Assembly (NCBI GenBank): GCA_964370815.1
Contig: CAYJKQ010000006.1
Location: forward strand, 1-64,000
Length of the DNA stretch: 64,000 nucleotides
Direction: 5' to 3'
Source of the DNA: UBA12087 sp964370815
Lineage (GTDB): Bacteria; Chloroflexota; Anaerolineae; Anaerolineales; Villigracilaceae
Part shown: positions 1-7,757 of the stretch, piece after piece
Position numbering within the stretch: position 1 is the first letter of the stretch
Layout of the letters: each line of letters begins with the position of its first letter
The notes under the pieces: generated by a model
Databases searched by the model: none
What the model was told of the DNA's origin: nothing
What the model saw: only the letters and a program-made list of their open reading frames with translations
Position numbers and translations under genes: made by a program

Positions 1-469
1 AATCCACAAAAACGATCTGCTTGCGCACAAAAGCCAGGGTGCTGAAGCGCTGAAAAACGCCTGGCTGGTTCAGTTTCTCATCCATCTCTTTAAGGAAAGC
101 CACTTTTTCAGCCAGCGGTACCTCGAAGGGATTGATCTCGCAAGGGCTTTCAAATTTAGCCTGGATGCTGTCCTTCTCTGCCAGACGAATTGGAAAGGTG
201 ACTCGTTCGGCTGCGATGCGCGCATTGTCAAATGCCTTGTCATACAAAGCAGCCAGGGAGCTGACATCGGATGAAGCAGAAAAACCCCAGGCACCCTTGT
301 ACAGCACGCGGATGCCTATCCCACTTTCACCAGACATGGCGGTCGTTTTCAGGTTACCGTTCAACATCATCAAGAAATTGGCATCCTCAAAAGGATACCA
401 GCGCGAATCCACGTAGGTAGCACCTTTGGCTTTAATGCGTTCGATCTGTTTCTCGATCTCATTTAGCAT
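1..469 (-). CDS. tldD: TldD/PmbA-family protease, N-terminal part (runs off left edge)
   Basis: The first 156 codons of a minus-strand gene whose C-terminus lies outside the window. The ATG at 469 has a GGAG box 8 nt upstream. The N-terminus has the typical TldD layout: an alpha/beta segment with 'YVDSRW', then 'GIGIRVLYKGAWGFSASSD', the family's G-[IV]-[GA]-[IV]-R-V-x(4)-WG-F-[AS] block. TldD pairs with TldE/PmbA to form a cytoplasmic metallopeptidase that degrades unfolded or modified peptides. The HExxxH metal site would lie in the missing part. TldD and TldE share this N-terminal block; TldD is preferred because of the long 'RIAAER' helix, but the subunit assignment is an inference. A plausible promoter lies at 541-567. 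Confidence 0.85.
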   Translation of the reverse strand, partial: MLNEIEKQIERIKAKGATYVDSRWYPFEDANFLMMLNGNLKTTAMSGESGIGIRVLYKGAWGFSASSDVSSLAALYDKAFDNARIAAERVTFPIRLAEKDSIQAKFESPCEINPFEVPLAEKVAFLKEMDEKLNQPGVFQRFSTLAFVRKQIVFVD

Positions 470-540
470 GCGTAACTCTCCTTTTATTTAAACCATGAGG
501 CTGGTTGCCCCGTAAGATTTAGAAAACAAACAACCTGCTA

Positions 541-567
541 ATTTTACCAGACTTGAATTCTTGTCAA
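541..567 (-). promoter_or_regulatory. candidate sigma70 promoter for tldD
   Basis: On the minus strand TTGACA (562-567) and TAAAAT (541-546) are separated by 15 nt. The spacing is short, but both hexamers are near-consensus. Predicted transcription start is near 534, giving a leader of about 65 nt before the tldD ATG at 469. No other obvious promoter exists between the two divergent genes on this strand. Confidence 0.45.
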
Positions 568-850
568 AGTGTTGTTTGTAATATGAATAGGATTATCTTG
601 AGGTTGCCTGTCGCCGGGAAAGCGATTTTTGTATGGAACAGACTTTCTCCTACCCAAGCAGTTATCCAATCTCCAAAGGACTGAGGCGCTTGATTTTGAA
701 GAACCGGTACTATTCTTCCAAATTATTTCAGTTTGTAAGGTTTAAAACATTGCGGGAAAATCAAAATAACGGTAATATTGTGTAGCTATGTTATTTTTCC
801 AGATCTACTTGGTCTTAATAGCCTTGCTCTTACCATAAAACAGTCAGCCC

Positions 851-887
851 AGGCCTGTCAGGTGAATCACACCTGCCAGGCCTTTTT
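851..887 (+). terminator. hairpin plus U-tract in the aminotransferase leader (attenuator-like)
   Basis: Arms 851-864 and 870-883 pair over 14 bp with one mismatch around a 5-nt AATCA loop. TTTTT (883-887) follows directly. This is a textbook intrinsic terminator lying only 55 nt before the start codon of the downstream aminotransferase and in the same direction. No gene on the plus strand ends just upstream, so it is either a transcription attenuator or the terminator of a short upstream RNA. I could not match bases 590-850 to a riboswitch class; the rest of the 470-942 gap shows no gene. Confidence 0.7.
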
Positions 888-942
888 AGTCCCACTCAAC
901 TGGTTGCAGTTGCAATCAGAAAATTATCACGTAGGAGAAAGA

Positions 943-2169
943 ATGCAGACACCCTGGGAAGATCGCTATGCCTTTAGAACCAAACGCATGGGAAGTTCCG
1001 TTATTCGTGAACTGCTGAAATTTACACAACAACCCGATATCATCTCTTTTGCGGGAGGATTACCTGCACCGGACGTTTTTCCAGTCAAGGAGTTCCAACG
1101 AGCCTGCAATGCAGTTCTGCAAGACCAGGGTGCAGAGGCTTTGCAATACAGCACCACCGAAGGTCATCCACCTCTACGCGAGATGATCGCCCACAATACA
1201 GCCCGCTATGCCATTGAAATATGTTCGGATAACATCCTGATCACCTCCGGTTCACAACAGGCTTTGGATTTGCTTGGGAGGCTGTTCATCAATCGTGGAG
1301 ATCGCATCCTGGTCGAATCCCCCACCTATCTGGGTGCGCTTCAAGCCTGGAATGCCTACGGCGCAGAATATGTCACCGTACCTATGGACGAACACGGCAT
1401 GCTGACAGATGAATTGGAAAAAGCCCTGCGCGCCGGAGTCAAGTTCATCTATGTGCTCCCCAATTTTCAAAACCCGACTGGATCCACTCTCAGCCTGGAA
1501 AGACGTCATAAACTGATCGAATTGGCAGACCGCTATGGTGTACCCATCGTTGAAGATGATCCTTATGGTCAGCTACGCTATGAAGGTGATCATATTCGCC
1601 CGATCATCGCCCTGGATAGTGACTTCCACCATAGAAATGGCGACACCTACAGCGGCAATGTCATCTACATGAGTACTTTTTCAAAGCTGTTGGCACCCGG
1701 TCTGCGACTGGGTTGGGTGATCGCGCCCCAGGAAGTGATCCGCAAGCTGGTCATGGCCAAGCAAGCGGCAGACCTGCATACTGCCACCTTTAATCAGGTA
1801 GTGGCGCATGAGATCGGCAAGGATGGCTTTATTGATCAGCATGTAAAGGTCATCCGCAGAACCTACAAGGAACGCAGGGATATCATGCTTGAAACGATGT
1901 CAGAATTTTTCCCGTCTGAAGTGAGCTGGACCCATCCCGAAGGCGGGATGTTCCTATGGGGCATTCTTCCACCTGATATGGACGCGGCTGAGGTACTCAA
2001 AGTTGCCATAGAACGCAAGGTAGCTTTTGTGCCTGGATTTGCTTTCCATGGCAATGGTGGCGGTCACAATACCATGCGCATTAATTTCTCTTTCTCCAAA
2101 CCTGAGATCATCCAGGAAGGCATCTCCCGCCTGGGTAGAGTTTTGAAGGAGCAGATCATCAAGAAATAA
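943..2169 (+). CDS. PLP-dependent class I/II aminotransferase (2-aminoadipate/LysN-like or MocR-type catalytic domain alone)
   Basis: A 408-residue fold-type I aminotransferase. The start at 943 is chosen because it has AGGAGA 5 nt upstream and begins directly with the family N-terminus 'MQTPWEDRYAFRTKRMGSS'; a longer open frame back to 778 would swallow the leader hairpin. Visible landmarks are 'FAGGLPAPDVFP' (about 36-47), 'QYSTTEGHPPLRE' (68-80), the 'NFQNPTG' block with N177, 'EDDPYG' (204-209) and the PLP lysine in 'STFSKLLAPGLRLGW' (K248). A C-terminal arginine binds the alpha-carboxylate ('MRINFSF'). The family transfers amino groups between 2-oxo acids and amino acids such as 2-aminoadipate, leucine or aromatic residues; the exact substrate cannot be read from sequence. 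It appears monocistronic, with a terminator at each side. Confidence 0.88.
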   Translation: MQTPWEDRYAFRTKRMGSSVIRELLKFTQQPDIISFAGGLPAPDVFPVKEFQRACNAVLQDQGAEALQYSTTEGHPPLREMIAHNTARYAIEICSDNILITSGSQQALDLLGRLFINRGDRILVESPTYLGALQAWNAYGAEYVTVPMDEHGMLTDELEKALRAGVKFIYVLPNFQNPTGSTLSLERRHKLIELADRYGVPIVEDDPYGQLRYEGDHIRPIIALDSDFHHRNGDTYSGNVIYMSTFSKLLAPGLRLGWVIAPQEVIRKLVMAKQAADLHTATFNQVVAHEIGKDGFIDQHVKVIRRTYKERRDIMLETMSEFFPSEVSWTHPEGGMFLWGILPPDMDAAEVLKVAIERKVAFVPGFAFHGNGGGHNTMRINFSFSKPEIIQEGISRLGRVLKEQIIKK

Positions 2170-2190
2170 GCTTCTTGTAAATATCAAATC

Positions 2191-2230
2191 TAATAGCGAC
2201 ACTCAAAATTGGTGTCGCTATTATTATTAA
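2191..2230 (+). terminator. intrinsic terminator after the aminotransferase
   Basis: Perfect 11-bp stem AATAGCGACAC (2192-2202) / GTGTCGCTATT (2212-2222) with a 9-nt loop, followed by an AT-rich tail. It sits between two convergent genes and may serve both; the tail is T-rich but interrupted by A on the plus strand. Confidence 0.7.
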
Positions 2231-2271
2231 TTATTTGGCTCAAGGTACACGGGCTATGAGTTAGGTTTCTA

Positions 2272-3642
2272 CTAAGTAGCCTCAACCCTGGCAAGCTGGT
2301 CATGGTCCGGGAGAATCGTTTCAGCATCGCGCACTGGTTTAAAGAAATAACCGGATAATCCTACCATTGCAGCCAGCATCCCGGATATGAAAAGCAATAC
2401 ACCCATCCCGGCACCCGGACCTGTCCCAAACCAGCCTCCTAAAAGACGGGACATTCCAGTATTAACCAGCATGGCTGGCTCCATTACATAGTCCGCAAGC
2501 ACTCCTGCGATCAGCGGTGCGATCGGATTTGTGAACCAGGCGATCAAACGTCTGGCAGAGAAAACCCGACCCTGCAGATCCGGTGCTACTTTTGCCTGCC
2601 AGATGGACTGATTTGAAGTGTTTATCAAAGGATTAACCAACATCATCAAGACAATGAAAGGGATCCAGACCGATAACCCCTGCCCAAACCCCAGCATGGC
2701 AAAGAAGAAACCAGACAGTCCCCAACCTATTAGAACACCATGTACCTTTCGTTTAAAACCACCCCAGGCGGACATGATAATGCCCCCTATCACAGCTCCG
2801 ATCGCTCCGGCAGTTTGAACAGATCCAAAGATCAGACTGTTTTGGGAAGTGCGCGCCAAAAGCATGGGTGCCAGTAATGTAAATCCCATCCCTGAGAATA
2901 AATTCCCTGCAAAAAATATCAATTGCAACCCAAGCAAGCTGGGTCGTTTGAAAATATACTTAAAGCCATAAGCAGATTCGCGCCAGATGGAGCCTGACTC
3001 CTGCTGTCCTTCCACGGTCTTCTCAGGTTGGGGGATGTAAACAAACAGCAATGCACCGATAGCAATGAAAAATGTGATCAAATCAATCAACATGATCAAT
3101 GCAAAACTATCAAAGGGTCTGGTGATGGGAAGCGCCAGGATGATCCCGGCCAGCAAGGGAGCCAAAACGCCTGGTCCGGCTTCCAGAAGGGACATCAACC
3201 CGTTGGCTCGTCCGTACTGTTCCTTCGGAATCATGGTACTGATAGCTGCTGAGTAAGCTGGCCACTGAAAAGTATTCCCCAATCCGTTGACTGCAGCGGC
3301 AATGTACAGGTGCCAAAATTCCAAGTGACCTGAAACATACAGGGCGAAGATGCCCACTGTGGAAAGCACAGCCATCAGATCACTGATCATCATCATCAAT
3401 TTTCGGTTGTAGCGGTCCACCATGACCCCTGCGATCGGTGAAAGCAAAAGAAATGGTGTAATGAAAGCCACCTGCATACCTGCCATGGCTGTTGCGCTAC
3501 CGGTCTGCTTGTACATCCATAGAGTCATCCCAAAACCGGTCATGGATGAAGCCAGAACAGAGATGATCTGTCCCAACCAGACGATCACAAAACCGGCCAT
3601 CCCCGTTGGCCGGCGTTTAATTGTAGGATCTGGTGTGTTCAT
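2272..3642 (-). CDS. MFS transporter, drug/siderophore exporter type (MFS_3-like)
   Basis: A 456-residue integral membrane protein with about 12 hydrophobic segments. The first begins at about residue 16 ('GFVIVWLGQIISVLASSM'). After TM2 the loop 'GVMVDRYNRKLMMM' is the MFS motif-A type G-x(3)-D-[RK]-x-[NG]-[RK]-[RK]. The long central loop near 205-220 is rich in charged residues. The arrangement resembles EntS/macrolide-efflux type exporters that use proton motive force, but the substrate is unknown. It is the last gene of the minus-strand SHOCT/DUF4097 cassette, only 7 nt after the preceding gene, so it is probably cotranscribed. That suggests an export step in an envelope-stress response, which is inference. 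Confidence 0.85.
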   Translation of the reverse strand: MNTPDPTIKRRPTGMAGFVIVWLGQIISVLASSMTGFGMTLWMYKQTGSATAMAGMQVAFITPFLLLSPIAGVMVDRYNRKLMMMISDLMAVLSTVGIFALYVSGHLEFWHLYIAAAVNGLGNTFQWPAYSAAISTMIPKEQYGRANGLMSLLEAGPGVLAPLLAGIILALPITRPFDSFALIMLIDLITFFIAIGALLFVYIPQPEKTVEGQQESGSIWRESAYGFKYIFKRPSLLGLQLIFFAGNLFSGMGFTLLAPMLLARTSQNSLIFGSVQTAGAIGAVIGGIIMSAWGGFKRKVHGVLIGWGLSGFFFAMLGFGQGLSVWIPFIVLMMLVNPLINTSNQSIWQAKVAPDLQGRVFSARRLIAWFTNPIAPLIAGVLADYVMEPAMLVNTGMSRLLGGWFGTGPGAGMGVLLFISGMLAAMVGLSGYFFKPVRDAETILPDHDQLARVEAT

Positions 3643-3649
3643 AAAAGGG

Positions 3650-4546
3650 TTACCCGTTTAATTGCACCAGGGCTTCTTCAACTGATAATTCACCGGTCTC
3701 TATTTTGGATAGAATATCAAGTGAATTTTTAGCAGGAGCCTGAATTATTTCGCCATCACTTTCCAGGATCAGGTCTCCGGATACACTGTTCAGCGAGACC
3801 TGTACACCACCTGCCCCCACTCGTGCATAATGATTTCCATGTTTGTGCGATAACTGGCTTACAGGGAGATTGGTGGAAAAATCGCCACTGACACTATGCA
3901 TTTCAACATTACAAATGGATGTGGATGGCACAACAAGGTGAATATCTCCTGATACTGTGTGGAATTTATAGGGTCCTTCATCAGAAAGACCAGTTTGCAG
4001 ACTGACATCTCCACTGACCGTCTTAACGTCAGCAATAATTATGCTGGAATCCCGAAGGTTGATTTCTCCAGATACAGTTTTAACCTGGCTGGAGCCGGAG
4101 AGAATTTCCCCGGTAACATCGCCGCTGACTGAATCAATTTTCAAAGATCCATTCAAACCATGCAAAGTCATATCACCACTGACTGTCTTTAAAACAAAAT
4201 CGCCTTCAAAACCGGAAACCTTCAGCGAATTGCTAACTCCATTAATATTAAGGGAACATTTTCCTGGTGCTTTAACCACATAATCGACATCACATACCTG
4301 AGTTCCAAATAACCAGGTCCAACCCGGATCAGAAAATTTGGTGGAAATAGACACTGACCCATCTTCAGCCTGCAAACACTCGATCCTGGTGCTGTCAGTA
4401 TTTCCGCGTCCGGGATGCTTGATCGCCAGCACATGAATGAACCTCTCTTCACCTGGTTCAATAACCACCGAACCACTGATATTGTTAAGTTTTAGTTGTG
4501 CTGGTGAGGACACATTAAAAGTAAATTCTCTGGTTTCGATTGACAT
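3650..4546 (-). CDS. DUF4097-type beta-strand-repeat protein with C-terminal SHOCT-like helix
   Basis: 298 residues. The body is a series of short beta repeats built on 'SVSGD' or 'TVSGD' (for example 'IDSVSGDVTGEILSGSS', 'VKTVSGEINL', 'VKTVSGDVSLQ', 'FHTVSGDIHL', 'MHSVSGDFST', 'LNSVSGDLIL'), about one every 20 residues, which predicts a right-handed beta-helix or adhesin-like stack. The last 25 residues ('ILSKIETGELSVEEALVQL') match the short helical SHOCT-like motif present in its operon neighbours. There is no signal peptide or membrane segment, so it is probably cytoplasmic. Proteins of this type (YvlB/LiaX-like) are linked with cell-envelope stress. The ATG at 4546 has AAGGAG upstream. 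The biochemical role is unknown. Confidence 0.8.
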   Translation of the reverse strand: MSIETREFTFNVSSPAQLKLNNISGSVVIEPGEERFIHVLAIKHPGRGNTDSTRIECLQAEDGSVSISTKFSDPGWTWLFGTQVCDVDYVVKAPGKCSLNINGVSNSLKVSGFEGDFVLKTVSGDMTLHGLNGSLKIDSVSGDVTGEILSGSSQVKTVSGEINLRDSSIIIADVKTVSGDVSLQTGLSDEGPYKFHTVSGDIHLVVPSTSICNVEMHSVSGDFSTNLPVSQLSHKHGNHYARVGAGGVQVSLNSVSGDLILESDGEIIQAPAKNSLDILSKIETGELSVEEALVQLNG

Positions 4547-4579
4547 GAAAACTCCTTGAATTAATGCAGGTTCTTGTTC

Positions 4580-4957
4580 TTATTCAACAAATATCTCGAC
4601 ATGTTCGCCGTCTTCATCATCCATGACATCAATGATCTTGCCTGTCATGCCATTCCGAAGAGCGTCCATTACCTCAGTCATATCCACTCCAGCAACTTCA
4701 GGAGCAAAATGCGCACCGATCTTCATACCTGCATCGATCAGGCTGATCGGTATTTGGACTGTTGCTTTAGACCGTCCGGAGGTTGTGTCGGTGACACGCA
4801 CACGCAACCAGCGTGCCCCGCCTGCTGCCAGGCTGCCTCCTGAAGATGTTTTCTGGCTCGCGCTTAATGCGGACAGCAATTTGGCTCCCTCTTCTGCGCT
4901 CAACTTGCCTTCGTCGATCATCTTCAAGATTTTCATCCGTTCTTCAGTGTTTGCCAT
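4580..4957 (-). CDS. small protein with N-terminal SHOCT-like motif
   Basis: 125 residues. Residues 1-30 ('MKILKMIDEGKLSAEEGAKLL') form the same short helix-turn-helix-like SHOCT motif as in the neighbouring genes. A Ser/Gly-rich linker follows, then a compact domain with 'RWLRVRVTDTTSGRSKATVQIPISLIDAGMKIG' and an acidic C-terminus ('DVMDDEDGEHVEIFVE'). The same 'W.RV.V.....G..KV...IP' domain is common in SHOCT proteins of Firmicutes and Chloroflexota. No membrane segment. The start at 4957 has AAGGAGG 7 nt upstream. Function unknown; likely a regulatory or assembly partner of the DUF4097 proteins. Confidence 0.75.
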   Translation of the reverse strand: MANTEERMKILKMIDEGKLSAEEGAKLLSALSASQKTSSGGSLAAGGARWLRVRVTDTTSGRSKATVQIPISLIDAGMKIGAHFAPEVAGVDMTEVMDALRNGMTGKIIDVMDDEDGEHVEIFVE

Positions 4958-5024
4958 AACAAGCCTCCTTACTAAAAGAAATCACTTTTTCTTGCACATA
5001 TTTCATCATGATGTTGTTTTCAGA

Positions 5025-5663
5025 TCAACCAATATACACCAACACCTGTTCGCCATCGTCGCCTTCATCCACCTTCACAACCAGGGGGTCATTGGAATGC
5101 TGGATGGCTTTAAAAATCTGATCTACAGGAACTTTGCCAAGACCCTGGATCTTATGGCCAAAATTACGCAAGAACCAGGAGGTCAGAGTCAGAGGCAGGG
5201 GGAATCCGATCAGAATCCGTTTTGGAAAATCCCCGGGTTTTTGTTTAACTGAAACAAATAACCAGCGTGCATTTTTTGAACTCCAGCCCAAGGTGATGAC
5301 TATAACTCCCAGTAAAACAATTGGCATGCCCAAGCAGTAGAACCAGGCAGTGATATCCGTGGGATGAATATTCTTGTACATGACCCAAGTGCCAAAAGTG
5401 GTGATGATCACTCCGATCCAAAATGGAATCATCCACAATCGGCGAGCTTTCTCCACTGTTTTACTGATCCCTGGGTCCGGTTCAGAAAAAGGTCGCTCCT
5501 CAATAGACGGGGAAGAGGCATCAATTTTAGAGCTATAAATTTCTTCTGTGCTTTCATCCTGCGGGTCACTATCCAGGACCTGCATCAGCCGCAAACCTTC
5601 TTCAGGGGTGATCTTGCCTTCTTCGATCATCTTAAGAATTTGGGATCGTTCTGATGCAGTCAT
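5025..5663 (-). CDS. SHOCT-like protein with two transmembrane segments
   Basis: 212 residues from the ATG at 5663, which has AAGGAG 7 nt upstream and follows the stop of the previous gene by 1 nt; the longer in-frame extension only overlaps that gene. Residues 6-27 ('RSQILKMIEEGKITPEEGLRL') are the SHOCT-like motif. A charged linker leads to two adjacent membrane helices (roughly 75-95 and 107-127: 'WMIPFWIGVIITTFGTWVM', 'FYCLGMPIVLLGVIVITLG'). The C-terminal soluble domain has 'WLFVSVKQ...RILIGFPLPL' and ends with an acidic strand 'VKVDEGDDGEQVLVYIG', closely resembling the end of the 125-residue neighbour. So this looks like a membrane-anchored paralogue of that protein. Confidence 0.78.
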   Translation of the reverse strand: MTASERSQILKMIEEGKITPEEGLRLMQVLDSDPQDESTEEIYSSKIDASSPSIEERPFSEPDPGISKTVEKARRLWMIPFWIGVIITTFGTWVMYKNIHPTDITAWFYCLGMPIVLLGVIVITLGWSSKNARWLFVSVKQKPGDFPKRILIGFPLPLTLTSWFLRNFGHKIQGLGKVPVDQIFKAIQHSNDPLVVKVDEGDDGEQVLVYIG

Positions 5664-5664
5664 A

Positions 5665-6921
5665 TTATTCTCCTTGCCCTTCAAGAGCAGACAATAACTT
5701 CTCTGCATCAGCAGCACTGATCTTCTTTTCCTGCAGCATTCTTAGGATCGTCAGGCGTTCTTCATCACTGACAGATTCAACTGGTTTCTTGCCAGAAGAA
5801 AAATTGAATATTTCAGTACCGCCAACATTGATACGCCCGGATATATGCCTGTCATGCCCACGCCTGGCGCGTACTTCAGCAGCACGTCCTTTTGCTTCCG
5901 CCCGGCGCATGGCAGCTTCCACCCTTTCTTCAGCCCGGCGGGACAAGCCATCGGTTCTTAGTTGGGCTTTTTCAAGTGCTCTTTGAACTTTTATATTAAT
6001 GCGGTCATTCAAACCTGTCAGATCATGTAGGAAAGGTGGAATGGGAGGGATGGGGGGAATGGGGGGTATCCCAAAATCATCTGACATACCCACTCCAAAA
6101 TCTGCGGTCGAATTCCATCTTTCAGACTTGCTCGTCACCATCAAATCCCCACCTGCTGTCAGATAAATCCTGGCAGAAGCATCACCCAACATGATCTTTT
6201 GAGTTGGGCTTTCTTCATCCAAAGTTACACCAGGGAAATCCACACTTAAGGATTCCCAATCCATTGCAGCCAGGTGCAGCTCTGCGTTGGCATCCTCCGG
6301 CAGGTGTAAAAGAAGGTCCCCGTTGGCATTAACGTGATACTCCACCTCTGCCAATGGTTTCAGGTTCAAAGCTGCATCTGCGCTTACTTCTGCAAAAACA
6401 GAACCGCGTACATTCCGCAGGTAGAGGTCACCATTCACTTTCTCCAGGTTGATATTTCCTTCAACATCCCGCAAGGAAGCGTCTCCATTAATGGTAACAG
6501 CCGAACAATCCCCGCGACATTTGTGCAAGTTCAGATCACCATTTACTTGATCCAAAGTAATGCTGCCAATATTCCGTAAGGTAACATCTCCAGATGAAGA
6601 TTCCAGATCGGCATTTTCTACATCGTTCAAAGAGAGATCCCCGCTCAATGTTCCAAGTTTGATTTGTCCTTTCAAAGCCTGTAAACTGGCATCCCCGGAC
6701 AGATTTTCAACAATCAGATTCGCCTGGCGTGGTATGTAAAGGATCAAATCATCATCACAAGTGATGGAAAAATTCGAGCCGTCCGCGTTTACGTTCAGTT
6801 TATCTCCATTCGTCTTAGCCATGATCTCTGCGCGTTCCCATCCAGCCACACGCAGATCGCCGGCTACAGAATTCACCAGGATTTGAGAATTGTTATCAGC
6901 CTGCAAAGTTTTTTGTTCCAT
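5665..6921 (-). CDS. DUF4097-type beta-repeat protein with IPP repeat, basic helix and C-terminal SHOCT-like motif
   Basis: 418 residues. Residues 1-250 form about a dozen beta repeats with 'LSGDASLQAL', 'LSGDLSLNDV', 'SSGDVTLRNI', 'VNGDLNLHKC', 'INGDASLRDV', 'VNGDLYLRNV'. Near residue 290 there is a run of four IPP units ('FGIPPIPPIPPIPPF'), then a long Arg/Glu-rich helix ('RRAEERVEAAMRRAEAKGRA') likely to be coiled coil. The end ('ERLTILRMLQEKKISAADAEKLLSAL') is the SHOCT-like motif. No signal peptide. It lies directly after the DUF2089 regulator and 1 nt before the next gene, so translation is probably coupled. Consecutive prolines may need EF-P. Role unknown, envelope-stress related by family resemblance. 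Confidence 0.8.
   Translation of the reverse strand: MEQKTLQADNNSQILVNSVAGDLRVAGWERAEIMAKTNGDKLNVNADGSNFSITCDDDLILYIPRQANLIVENLSGDASLQALKGQIKLGTLSGDLSLNDVENADLESSSGDVTLRNIGSITLDQVNGDLNLHKCRGDCSAVTINGDASLRDVEGNINLEKVNGDLYLRNVRGSVFAEVSADAALNLKPLAEVEYHVNANGDLLLHLPEDANAELHLAAMDWESLSVDFPGVTLDEESPTQKIMLGDASARIYLTAGGDLMVTSKSERWNSTADFGVGMSDDFGIPPIPPIPPIPPFLHDLTGLNDRINIKVQRALEKAQLRTDGLSRRAEERVEAAMRRAEAKGRAAEVRARRGHDRHISGRINVGGTEIFNFSSGKKPVESVSDEERLTILRMLQEKKISAADAEKLLSALEGQGE
6043..6066 (+). other. G-quadruplex motif on the template strand of the DUF4097 gene
   Basis: Four G runs (GGG 6043-6045, GGG 6047-6049, six G at 6052-6057, six G at 6061-6066) with loops of 1, 2 and 3 nt fit the G3+N1-7 rule. 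They lie on the plus strand, opposite the IPP-repeat codons, so the quadruplex would form in template DNA and not in the mRNA. Confidence 0.6.
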
Positions 6922-6924
6922 GCT

Positions 6925-7308
6925 TTACTCCTCTCCCTGCAACAAGCGACGCGCCACATCCGCAGTAATGATGCCTTCATCCAATTCTTCCAGGATCTTT
7001 AACCGCTTTTTACCCGTGATCTCAGTTATCTCCTCATCCTTGCCGGGTTCATATCCCATAGCTCGGATGACCTCATGCAATCGATTGCGAATGGTAGGGT
7101 AGGAGAGGCTGAGTTCATCCTCCATGCGGGTGATCTTGCCCTCACAGCGTACAAAAGTTTCCACAAAATCCAATTGCTCGCCTGTCAATCCCGGAAAAGC
7201 CCCATTCGTGAACCGCCCTTCTATGGTTGTGTCACAAGCTGGACAGTATAAACGGGAAACGACCAAATCTGAATCACACACCGGGCAGGCACTCAAGGAA
7301 TTCTTCAT
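6925..7308 (-). CDS. DUF2089-family zinc-ribbon/HTH regulator with SHOCT-like tail
   Basis: 127 residues. An N-terminal zinc ribbon has two CxxC pairs ('CPVCDSDLVVSRLYCPAC', residues 8-25). A central helix-turn-helix of sigma-factor-like type follows ('LTGEQLDFVETFVRCEGKI' then 'LSLSYPTIRNRLHEVI'). The C-terminus ('KRLKILEELDEGIITADVARRLL') is the SHOCT-like motif. This is the standard DUF2089 architecture, and the protein is probably the DNA-binding regulator of the five genes downstream. First gene of the transcript; GAGGTG lies 7 nt before the ATG. A good promoter and a palindrome at its start lie upstream (7416-7466). Confidence 0.85.
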   Translation of the reverse strand: MKNSLSACPVCDSDLVVSRLYCPACDTTIEGRFTNGAFPGLTGEQLDFVETFVRCEGKITRMEDELSLSYPTIRNRLHEVIRAMGYEPGKDEEITEITGKKRLKILEELDEGIITADVARRLLQGEE

Positions 7309-7415
7309 GAACTCACCTCTTTCTAAATGGACACAGGTTTTAAGGGCTACCTGTTAATTGCTGGTTTAGGGAAAATATATACAGACCAGCGGGGAAGATA
7401 TCTGAATTCTCAAAG

Positions 7416-7431
7416 GAAACATATTCGTTTC
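7416..7431 (-). promoter_or_regulatory. palindrome at the predicted start of the SHOCT/DUF4097 transcript
   Basis: GAAAC (7416-7420) and GTTTC (7427-7431) form a 5+5 inverted repeat around 6 nt. It lies immediately downstream of the -10 box and covers the predicted +1. That is a good place for an operator, for example of the DUF2089 regulator, but the assignment is inference. Confidence 0.35.
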
Positions 7432-7438
7432 TATAACT

Positions 7439-7466
7439 ATTATAACCAAATTTATTAATTAGTCAA
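7439..7466 (-). promoter_or_regulatory. sigma70-type promoter of the DUF2089/DUF4097 operon
   Basis: Minus strand TTGACT (7461-7466), 16-nt AT-rich spacer, TATAAT (7439-7444). Predicted transcription start near 7432, leader about 124 nt. Between here and the lexA promoter (7467-7689) I see no gene or recognisable RNA. Confidence 0.7.
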
Positions 7467-7689
7467 GTTAATTATTAATATTTACAAGGATGATTTCAAT
7501 TTTCTTGATTATTGATAGTATTTCATTAAGAATCCGGAGGGTTTACAATCACCCTTCGACACCAACTGGTTTCTATTTATGTTTACTATTTCGGGGATTG
7601 GTTTTAGATATATTGAAAGATCGTTATAGAATTGAGTTTATGTCTGGAGTCAGGATGCCCAGATCAGTTAAGCAGTCATTAAACCGCGC

Positions 7690-7719
7690 TTGACACAGAA
7701 CGTATGTTCGTGTTATTAT
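7690..7719 (+). promoter_or_regulatory. lexA promoter with LexA box in the spacer
   Basis: TTGACA (7690-7695) and TATTAT (7714-7719) with an 18-nt spacer. AGAACGTATGTTCG (7697-7710) lies inside the spacer and matches the Gram-positive LexA (Cheo) box GAAC-N4-GTTC perfectly. Binding there would block RNA polymerase, so lexA is predicted to be autorepressed and SOS-inducible. Confidence 0.85.
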
Positions 7720-7757
7720 TAGCACATATGAGCGAATAGCAGGAAAGGAAGGTAGAT

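Noticed and set aside
590..850. lysine or glycine riboswitch ahead of the aminotransferase
   Set aside because: No match to the conserved core segments of either class that I could see; only the terminator hairpin stands.
4623..5252. 209-codon plus-strand open frame
   Set aside because: Antisense to two clear minus-strand SHOCT genes, no ribosome site, composition mirrors them.
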